Assembly: GCA_037140475.1 (NCBI GenBank)
Contig: JBAXEJ010000006.1
Span: 1 to 64,000 of the forward strand
From: PALSA-1006 sp037140475
GTDB taxonomy: Bacteria > Pseudomonadota > Gammaproteobacteria > Burkholderiales > Gallionellaceae
Reading direction: 5' to 3'
Length of the DNA: 64,000 nt
In this document: piece by piece, positions 58,470 through 64,000 of the stretch
Layout: each line of letters starts with the position of its first letter
Position numbering within the stretch: the stretch's first letter is position 1
Translations under genes and position numbers: made by a program
Notes under the pieces: model-generated
What the model was told of the DNA's origin: nothing
Seen by the model: only the letters and a program-made list of their open reading frames with translations
Database searches by the model: none

Positions 58470-60596
58470 ATGGCCCAACTCGATGCTCAGGCCCTATTAG
58501 CGGAAGTCGCCGCCTACCTCAAACCCGAGGACGTTGCAGCGATTGAAGTTGCCATCTCTTTTAGCGCCAACGCCCATGAAGGGCAGAAGCGTCAATCAGG
58601 CGACCCTTACGTTTCACACCCCATTGCTGTTGCACGGATTCTCACCCCCTTGCACCTTGACGCACAGGCGATCATCGCAGCCTTACTGCATGACGTCGTT
58701 GAAGATACTGATATTCACATTGAAAAAATCACTGAAGCTTTTGGCAAACCTGTCGCGGACATGGTTGAAGGCTTAAGTAAATTAGACAAACTGCAATTTG
58801 AAACTAAAGAAGACGCACAAGCAGAAAATTTCAGAAAAATGCTCATGGCAATGGCGCGTGATGTGCGCGTCATTCTGATCAAGCTCGCTGATCGCCTGCA
58901 TAACATGCGCACGCTGGGCTCGGTTGCTCCTAGCAAGAGCCAGCGCATCGCTCGCGAAACAATGGAAATTTACGCACCCATTGCCAATCGTTTGGGCTTG
59001 AATACCATTTTCCAAGAGCTGGAAGATTTGTGCTTCATGCACATACATCCCAATCGTTATAACGTTCTTTCCAAAGCGATCAAAGTTGCACGTGGCAACC
59101 GACGCGAAGTCGTCAGCAAAATTTTGGAATCGATCAAACAGCGGCTTGAGGAAAATCATATTTCTGCAGAGGTGAAAGGCCGCGAAAAACATCTGTACGG
59201 TATTTATAAAAAAATGCAGGCAAAGTCCCTCGCATTTTCACAGGTGTTAGATATTTATGGTTTTCGTGTGCTAGTTGACGATGTACCCTCCTGCTACTTG
59301 GCACTAGGTGCCTTGCATAGTTTGTACAAACCCTTTCCCGGAAAATTCAAAGACTACATCGCCATTCCAAAAGCCAACGGCTATCAGTCTTTACACACTG
59401 CACTTTTTGGCCCTTTCGGCACGCCAATCGAAGTGCAAATTCGCACCACCGAAATGAACAAAATTGCCGAAGCCGGTGTTGCCTCGCATTGGCTATATAA
59501 AACAGCCGAAACGCCCATTAACGAGTTGCATCAAAAAACGCACCAGTGGCTACAAAGCCTGCTAGAAAGCCTATCGCAGAGCGGTGACTCGGTTGAATTT
59601 TTAGAACATCTCAAGGTCGATCTGTTTCCTGATGAGGTGTATATCTTTTCACCTAAAGGCAAAATTTTTGCGCTGCCTCGCGGCGCCACCGCAGTCGATT
59701 TTGCCTATAACGTGCACACCGATATCGGCAATCGCTGCGTTGCGGTTAAAGTCAATTTAGAACTTGTGCCTTTGCGCACGGAATTAAAAAATGGTGATCG
59801 GGTAGAGGTGATTACTGCGCCACACTCTCACCCTAATCCTGCATGGCTCAATTACGTTGTCACCAGCCGTGCGCGTAGCGAGATTCGGCATTCGCTTAAA
59901 ACACTTCATTTGGACGAATCAGCCAAGCTTGGTGAACGCCTACTCGCGCAAGCGCTGACGACGCTCAATATCAGAGCGCAAGACATTCCAGAATCGTGTT
60001 GGGAACGAGTAGTCAAAGAAACCAGTGCCAAATCGCAGCAAGAAATCTACGCCGACATTGGGCTTGGTCGCAGACTGAATATGGTCGTAGCGCGTCAGCT
60101 CGCACGCATCGGCGAAATGGTTGGCATGGACGCTTACAACGACAAAAGCGTGGTGAATATTCTTGGCAACGAGGGCATGGCTATTCAGTTTGCCAAGTGT
60201 TGCCGCCCTATTCCCGGCGACCCTATTATCGGCCTGATTAGACCGGGGCATGGCTTAGTTGTGCACACACATGACTGCCCAACCCTGCGCAAAGGGCGAA
60301 GCGGCACAGATGAATGGATTGATGTTGCCTGGGATAAAAACATCAACAAACTATTTGATGTCAGCATCAAACTGATCGTGGCAAACCAACGGGGCGTGCT
60401 GGCTAAGGTTGCCGCCTCCATCGCCGAGGCCGAGTCAAACATTGAAAATGTTCACTTCAGCAATGAAGGTGAGTACACCGCCCTGTACTTCACCCTGCAA
60501 GTGAATAATCGACTGCACTTAGCCAACGTGTTAAGAAATCTCCGCAGAATTAGCGAAGTGATTCGCATCACCCGTGTAAAGAGCATTCCCGCTTAA
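58470..60596 (+). CDS. spoT: Bifunctional (p)ppGpp synthetase/hydrolase SpoT
   Basis: A 708-residue RelA/SpoT protein with all domains. The HD hydrolase is intact (ALLHDVVEDTDI), the synthetase has GREKHLYGIYKKMQ and GYQSLHTALFGP, TGS is near residues 385-450, the zinc-finger-like FAKCCRPIPGDPIIG is present, and a C-terminal ACT domain (DVSIKLIVANQRGVLAKVAASIAEAESNI) ends the protein. It therefore has the regulatory domain missing from RelA at 2251. Confidence 0.94.
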   Translation: MAQLDAQALLAEVAAYLKPEDVAAIEVAISFSANAHEGQKRQSGDPYVSHPIAVARILTPLHLDAQAIIAALLHDVVEDTDIHIEKITEAFGKPVADMVEGLSKLDKLQFETKEDAQAENFRKMLMAMARDVRVILIKLADRLHNMRTLGSVAPSKSQRIARETMEIYAPIANRLGLNTIFQELEDLCFMHIHPNRYNVLSKAIKVARGNRREVVSKILESIKQRLEENHISAEVKGREKHLYGIYKKMQAKSLAFSQVLDIYGFRVLVDDVPSCYLALGALHSLYKPFPGKFKDYIAIPKANGYQSLHTALFGPFGTPIEVQIRTTEMNKIAEAGVASHWLYKTAETPINELHQKTHQWLQSLLESLSQSGDSVEFLEHLKVDLFPDEVYIFSPKGKIFALPRGATAVDFAYNVHTDIGNRCVAVKVNLELVPLRTELKNGDRVEVITAPHSHPNPAWLNYVVTSRARSEIRHSLKTLHLDESAKLGERLLAQALTTLNIRAQDIPESCWERVVKETSAKSQQEIYADIGLGRRLNMVVARQLARIGEMVGMDAYNDKSVVNILGNEGMAIQFAKCCRPIPGDPIIGLIRPGHGLVVHTHDCPTLRKGRSGTDEWIDVAWDKNINKLFDVSIKLIVANQRGVLAKVAASIAEAESNIENVHFSNEGEYTALYFTLQVNNRLHLANVLRNLRRISEVIRITRVKSIPA

Positions 60597-60601
60597 CTGA
60601 T

Positions 60602-60784
60602 TTAGTCGTTCAACTCATTATTGAGAGTCGCTAAGCTAGCTGCAATCTTTTCATCACAACATTCGGCCGCCTCTTCCCACTCAAACTCATCGTGAATTGA
60701 ACTTTCGCGCATATTTAACTTTGCGAAGTCTTGTGGCGCAACGGAATACAACAAACCATAGGGAATCGACTGGTGAATTTGCAT
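60602..60784 (-). CDS. Small acidic protein downstream of flhDC
   Basis: A 60-residue soluble, acidic protein with AGGAG at good spacing before the ATG. It has a Cys pair (AECCDE) and no membrane segment. It lies 38 bases after the flhC stop in the same direction, so it may be the third gene of the flh operon. I do not recognise it; a role in motility control is only suggested by position. Confidence 0.55.
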   Translation of the reverse strand: MQIHQSIPYGLLYSVAPQDFAKLNMRESSIHDEFEWEEAAECCDEKIAASLATLNNELND

Positions 60785-60822
60785 GACTATCTCCTTGATT
60801 AAGTTGAGTTACATTAAATTTG

Positions 60823-61365
60823 TTAAGCCGCAATCGCATCCATCAGTGCTGCTTTTTTGGTTTTGCCAGCGCGTGAGGGTGGACGGCAGATACCGCACAC
60901 GTAGTTTTTAGTCAGTTCGTCAGTGTGAGTCACAAAGTGACCACCACATTCGGTGCAAGTTGTAAGTTCGAGCATCTTGGCATCGAAGAAGCGGATCAGG
61001 AACCAAGCACGGGTGATGCTGAGTTCAGGTTGACCTTGGGAGATTTCAATCTGCTCCAAATACAGGCGGTAGCTTTTGATCAGGGCTTCTACGCCGGTCA
61101 CGCTAGTGTGCTTGATGAGGTATTGGTAGATATCCATGAACAGGGAGGAGTGGATATTGGGTAGCCAGCTCATGAACCAATCAGTTGAGTAAGGCAGCAT
61201 GCCTTTGGAGGGGGATTCTCCTTTGACTTCTTTGTAGAGCTTGAGCAAACGTTCGCGGCTAACTTGGGTTTCGGACTGCAACACTTGCAGGCGTGCACCT
61301 AGGTTGATCAGTTCGATGGCCAGTTGGATTTCGCGGGCTTCGTTTACGACGCTTTTGTTTTTCAT
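60823..61365 (-). CDS. flhC: Flagellar master regulator subunit FlhC
   Basis: A 180-residue FlhC, partner of FlhD in the FlhD4C2 activator of flagellar class 2 genes. The zinc site is C-T-E-C-G-G...C-G-I-C (TTCTECGGHF and NYVCGICRPP). The remaining sequence (IQLAIELINLGARLQVLQSETQVSRERLLKLYKEV) matches the family. No structural flagellar genes are in the window. Confidence 0.94.
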   Translation of the reverse strand: MKNKSVVNEAREIQLAIELINLGARLQVLQSETQVSRERLLKLYKEVKGESPSKGMLPYSTDWFMSWLPNIHSSLFMDIYQYLIKHTSVTGVEALIKSYRLYLEQIEISQGQPELSITRAWFLIRFFDAKMLELTTCTECGGHFVTHTDELTKNYVCGICRPPSRAGKTKKAALMDAIAA

Positions 61366-61399
61366 GATGTTTCCCCTATTTCTTTCTACTTAGTTATTT

Positions 61400-61527
61400 A
61401 CTTCTTCCAGTTTCATTGCGAAGGTCAAACAAGGCGGCAAGGAGCGAACGACGCAGGCAGTGCATTTAGCACGACTAGGAGTTCGGGAGGAAGCCAACGC
61501 AGTTTCACCGAGCAAATGGAGCTGGAG
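61400..61527. repeat. Intergenic repeat-like segment between flhD and flhC
   Basis: The 162-base flhD-flhC spacer contains a segment reading GGTCAAACAAGGCGGCAAGG, then GCAGGCAGTGC/GCACGAC around ATTTA, then GGGAGG...GCCAACGC. From memory this matches a widespread proteobacterial intergenic repeat with a central GTGC/GCAC hairpin. It is non-coding here. Confidence 0.4.
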
Positions 61528-61848
61528 TTAGGCGGCTAAGGCTTCGACTGGACGACCTGCCATGAGGATGGTGGCATGGGCTTGGCTCATCATGCGGTCT
61601 TTGTTGTAGTCAGTGACCATGTTCAACAAGAGGCGTTCGTCGAAGCGGAAGGCACACAGCAGCATGTTGCTAGCAGCCATTTTGAGGAGTTGGGCTGGGG
61701 TTAAGCCTGCCAACAGATCGGCCATTTCTTCGCTGATACCTAGGCGGAAGATGGCGCTAGTTTTATCGTCGTTGATCATTTGTTTGGCTAACATCATGTA
61801 GGAGAGGTTGGCTTCTTTGATTTCTTCGTGCAGTTGTTGTGCGTTCAT
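61528..61848 (-). CDS. flhD: Flagellar master regulator subunit FlhD
   Basis: A 106-residue FlhD. The family core is ANLSYMMLAKQMINDDKTSAIFRLGISEEMADLLAGLT, followed by a helix with LCAFRFDERLL. TAGGAG precedes the ATG. The spacing to flhC is unusually long (162 bases). Three copies of TTCCTACA lie 64-130 bases upstream of the start. Confidence 0.94.
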   Translation of the reverse strand: MNAQQLHEEIKEANLSYMMLAKQMINDDKTSAIFRLGISEEMADLLAGLTPAQLLKMAASNMLLCAFRFDERLLLNMVTDYNKDRMMSQAHATILMAGRPVEALAA

Positions 61849-61911
61849 TTTTAGCTCCTAGGTCTCAAATGCATGTTGTGTTTCGATGGCTGCATTGTGA
61901 AGAATCGAGCG

Positions 61912-61975
61912 TGTAGGAAGAATCAGACGAAAGCTAATTCTTTTGTAGGAACTTGTTGCGAAGTTTTTGTAGGAA
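61912..61975. promoter_or_regulatory. Triplicated TGTAGGAA motif upstream of flhD
   Basis: TGTAGGAA occurs at 61912-61919, 61944-61951 and 61968-61975, all in the same orientation (TTCCTACA when read towards flhD). The spacing of starts is 32 and 24 bases. Direct repeats of this size upstream of a master regulator gene suggest binding of a response regulator of the NarL/FixJ type, by similarity of the half-site to known TTTCCTA-like sites; this is inference. Confidence 0.45.
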
Positions 61976-62072
61976 AAAGTCTTATGACTTTAGGGGGAGC
62001 ATGTTGCCATTATCCTGATTGAGCAGCGTTTCAATCGGGGGAATAGCGGGGGATTAGCGTATTTGTTCGCAT

Positions 62073-62107
62073 AAAAAAAGAGAACCGTTTTCACAGTTCT
62101 CTTTTTA
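62073..62107 (-). terminator. Intrinsic terminator
   Basis: AAGAGAAC/GTTCTCTT pairs around a 9-base loop, with A- and T-runs on both sides. On the minus strand it ends the 45-residue membrane protein gene. Confidence 0.75.
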
Positions 62108-62127
62108 ACTTGCCGACGAGGTATCTG

Positions 62128-62265
62128 TTACTTAACAACCATCAGCAGAAATGCCAGTACCACGATAACCACAATTGTCCATGCAGGCGACAATTCAAAT
62201 TCTGATTCATTAGTAAGACTTTCGCTTAAATCCATATTCATGCCTTTACGGGATTGATAGCTCAT
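62128..62265 (-). CDS. 45-residue single-span membrane protein
   Basis: ATG 62265 has AGGAGGG about 8 bases upstream. The frame extends 25 codons further without a ribosome binding site. The product is 45 residues: a polar, acidic N-terminal half (MDLSESLTNESEFELS) and one C-terminal helix (AWTIVVIVVLAFLLMVVK), like a tail-anchored protein. A terminator follows 20 bases after the stop. It is upstream of flhD in the same direction but has its own terminator. I do not recognise the family. Confidence 0.6.
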   Translation of the reverse strand: MSYQSRKGMNMDLSESLTNESEFELSPAWTIVVIVVLAFLLMVVK

Positions 62266-62340
62266 TATTTTGCCCTCCTGAAAAGTGAACTGCGGAGCCA
62301 GCATAACACAACATATAGTATTTAATAACCTCAGAAACAA

Positions 62341-62804
62341 CTAGATGTAGTGTTATTGCAACACCTTCGGTCGATATAAAATAGGCAGGAATAACAAAGA
62401 ATTGCGGCTTATTCTTCGTCCGAAAGAAGAAGAAAGTTGCGCAACTAAACCAAAGTGAGGTAATTCACGTTTCCGCTACGTTCCAAAATAAAAAAAGACC
62501 TGCATCGCTGCAAGCCTTTGATTATTTGGTGGTGGAGCGGCGGCTACAACCCTACAAATTCTATCTCATGCTTATCGTTGATTTAACATCATTGCCGTTG
62601 CCTGCAATGTGTGCCTAAAACCCATGTATGGAAAGCATCTTTTCAGAAATTTTTGCTGCTATTGCATGGGTAGTTGAGTGCTAACGAACTCCAGTTCAGT
62701 TGCGACTTTTGGAATTGAACCCGTGCCCTGCATATCTGTATTGCCTTATGCTCAGAACAGAGCGTTCATGTGCTTCCATTAATATTTTGAAAGGAAGGCT
62801 CAAA
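62341..62804. other. Non-coding gap before the accessory island
   Basis: No gene is supported in these 464 bases. There is a perfect 10-base palindrome GTTGCGCAAC at 62436-62445, an imperfect hairpin with T-run on the minus strand near 62488-62510, a tRNA-end-like string TGGTGGAGCGG near 62528, and a T-arm-like string GGAATTGAACCCG near 62711. The last two may be decayed attachment-site or tRNA remnants at the border of the right-hand island. Confidence 0.35.
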
Positions 62805-63017
62805 ATGGAAGTCATACAATTTACTACGGAACGTCTCGCAAAACGTTGGGGTGTCAGTACACATACTCTGCAGCGTTGGCGAACCACGGGAATCGGTCCC
62901 ACATTTTTGAAGTTAAAAGGGACTGTCGTTTACAGAGAGTGCGATATCGAGGCCTACGAAGAATCCTGCTCGTCGACTTTTACCAGATCTGTCGTGGCCG
63001 AAAATGTCGCAGCCTGA
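62805..63017 (+). CDS. AlpA/excisionase-like helix-turn-helix protein
   Basis: A 70-residue DNA-binding protein from ATG 62805, which has AAGGAAGG upstream; the longer frame to 62700 is not supported. The HTH reads LAKRWGVSTHTLQRWRTTGIGPTFLKLKGTVVYRECDIEAYE, the HTH_17/MerR-like pattern of excisionases and AlpA regulators, which also act as toxin-antitoxin or mobile-island regulators. Its 3' end overlaps the convergent AbiEii gene by 64 bases. Confidence 0.75.
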   Translation: MEVIQFTTERLAKRWGVSTHTLQRWRTTGIGPTFLKLKGTVVYRECDIEAYEESCSSTFTRSVVAENVAA

Positions 63018-63856
63018 ATTAGCGCCGGCTCTAGTTTTGTTCGAAGCACAGTGACCACTTCGAGCAGAGGCGTAACAGCAAGCTGATTCTTCTTCAGGAA
63101 CGACAGCCACATGGCCTGGCGTGATGGATCGGTCGCAAATTCATCCGTCAGGCCAAGGGGCAGCGCAACTGGAACCGTCATTCCCCGCCGCACGAATGTT
63201 GCAGAGATCGCTCTGGCCAAAGTGTGAGCATTGAGCACTTCGCGATCGAGCAACACCCACAGATCCAAGTAATCTTTCAGGCGACTGTTGGTCATGCCAA
63301 GTAATGCAATGGCATGAAGCTTTTCTGATACAACGGTATAGACGGGGTATGTTCTCAGCCGAGGTGCTGGCAAATCTTCGATCATTACTGGATAAACTGC
63401 GTGAACCGGGCCAGGCGTCACCGCATCCCCGAACCCAATGTCAATCTGCGTCTTGCACCGTGCCTTGGCAATTTCACTCGTGATCAACACCCGAGCTCCG
63501 GCGTACCCAGCATCCTTACGAATTTCCTCGACGCTAACTGATGCTGGATCAAAGGTAATGCCGTCCTCAACCTCGACGCTGGCGATGTCACGAAATGTCT
63601 GCGCGATTGATTCAAGGTCGCTATCCCCGAAACCGAGCAGGTCGGCATCCCGCGTGGTTCGGTGTGGCATGTCGTACCAGAGCGTGAACAGCAAAGCCCC
63701 CTTGAGCAGAAAATGATCGGCATATGCCGACTGACTCAGTCGGTAGAGGATTCGCTCAAGGGCAAAGCGCACGAGCACTTGGTTGAAGTCTGCACCCTGA
63801 GCTTTTGCGATGTTCAGCAGGCGTGCTCGTACCGAGGCGGCGAGGTCCTTGCTCAT
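62954..63856 (-). CDS. AbiEii-family nucleotidyltransferase toxin
   Basis: A 300-residue protein of the nucleotidyl transferase AbiEii/AbiGii family. The core is HFLLKGALLFTLWYDMPHRTTRDADLLGFG, with the conserved K-G and R-x-T-x-D-x-D residues, and a later VVSEKLHAIALLGMTNSRLKDYLDLWVL containing the family's K-x-x-D-x-x-D-L. ATG 63856 overlaps the upstream antitoxin stop (ATGA); the frame continues 15 codons further inside that gene. AbiE pairs are type IV toxin-antitoxin/phage-abortive systems. Base composition is higher in G+C than the neighbouring core genes. Confidence 0.85.
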   Translation of the reverse strand: MSKDLAASVRARLLNIAKAQGADFNQVLVRFALERILYRLSQSAYADHFLLKGALLFTLWYDMPHRTTRDADLLGFGDSDLESIAQTFRDIASVEVEDGITFDPASVSVEEIRKDAGYAGARVLITSEIAKARCKTQIDIGFGDAVTPGPVHAVYPVMIEDLPAPRLRTYPVYTVVSEKLHAIALLGMTNSRLKDYLDLWVLLDREVLNAHTLARAISATFVRRGMTVPVALPLGLTDEFATDPSRQAMWLSFLKKNQLAVTPLLEVVTVLRTKLEPALIQAATFSATTDLVKVDEQDSS

Positions 63857-64000
63857 TCGACCGCCTCGAGATACGGACGCATCACATTGGCAACGCGACA
63901 AATTTTAGCGAAGCGCCATAGGTCGTCGGCCGATGCCTTTTTCTTTGCGCGTGCATCTTTCAGCGCCTCCAGCGCGACATCGAGCCCAATCTTATTACGA
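63853..64000 (-). CDS. AbiEi-family antitoxin, C-terminal part (runs off the window)
   Basis: The last 48 codons of an open frame enter from the right edge and end at TGA 63853-63855. The sequence (RNKIGLDVALEALKDARAKK..., DDLWRFAKICRVANVMRPYL) matches, from memory, the C-terminal tail of AbiEi-type antitoxin/transcriptional regulators. The four-base overlap with the AbiEii gene and the pairing support the assignment. The N-terminal wing is outside the window. Confidence 0.7.
   Translation of the reverse strand, partial: RNKIGLDVALEALKDARAKKKASADDLWRFAKICRVANVMRPYLEAVE

Noticed and set aside
61912..61975. CRISPR-like array
   Set aside because: The repeats are only 8 bases and the intervals unequal; no cas genes occur in the window.
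62700..62740. tRNA gene on the minus strand, suggested by a GTTCAATTCC string
   Set aside because: The flanking bases do not form a 5-bp T stem and no acceptor or anticodon arm is found; kept only as a possible remnant.

Overview
The window looks like a chromosomal segment of a Gram-negative betaproteobacterium, most likely in the Nitrosomonadales (Gallionellaceae or Methylophilaceae-like). I infer this from gene content and order: rpoN-hpf-ptsN-hprK-rapZ, yicC-gmk-rpoZ-spoT, the Lpt/Kdo lipopolysaccharide genes, flhDC, and a complete cbb3 oxidase locus (ccoNOQP-GHIS) next to fnr and hemN. Base composition is moderate, roughly half G+C by eye. No taxonomic marker gene such as rRNA is present, so the assignment stays at this level. 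Almost everything is densely packed core genome; accessory DNA is confined to the two edges and a few palindromic repeats.

Layout. 1-157: the end of a probable insertion sequence abutting the 3' remnant of a broken gene. 269-7664: a CPA2 potassium/proton antiporter, a RelA that lacks its C-terminal ACT domain, and a corC-ybeY-miaB operon without the usual phoH. 7868-15410: a 31-residue membrane protein, a small lipoprotein, a CbbY-type phosphatase, ffh, a ccsA-like gene, radC, coaBC-dut, a PEGA protein and rppH. 15533-25620: proS, a lytic transglycosylase whose N-terminus is encoded by a palindromic repeat, tlpA, a UPF0114 gene, lnt, a cyclic-nucleotide-binding protein, marC, rluF, a pilin-like protein and an orphan histidine kinase.

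25836-34740 is one long co-directional run: kdsD-kdsC-lptC-lptA-lptB (Kdo synthesis and LPS export), rpoN-hpf, ptsN-hprK-rapZ (PTS-Ntr signalling), a NusG-II protein with a Gx transporter, and ubiX. 34749-50453 is a low-oxygen respiration region: mutY, a nitronate-monooxygenase-like gene, hemN and fnr separated by an FNR-type box, two unknown membrane proteins, mscS, and the cco locus read leftwards from a promoter with a perfect FNR box. Oxygen-independent haem synthesis, the oxygen sensor and the high-affinity oxidase with its assembly factors therefore sit together. A 41-residue membrane protein with a TTG start lies between ccoP and ccoG.

50463-60596 holds tRNA-Gly(CCC), thiS-thiG-trmB, a PsiF-like protein, hemW-rdgB-rph, a tetraheme NapC/NirT cytochrome with a monohaem cytochrome that has no Met downstream of its haem motif, and yicC-gmk-rpoZ-spoT. 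The full-length SpoT contrasts with the shortened RelA. 60602-62265 contains flhDC with a third small gene, an intervening repeat and a cluster of upstream direct repeats, then a 45-residue membrane protein. 62805-64000 is a more G+C-rich accessory segment with an excisionase-like HTH protein and an AbiE-type toxin-antitoxin pair running off the edge.

I did not find a clearly new multi-gene system. The most unusual items are the repeat-derived signal peptide, the His-rich monohaem cytochrome paired with NapC, the small proteins in the cco and flh loci, the structured ccoN leader, and the terminator embedded in hemW.
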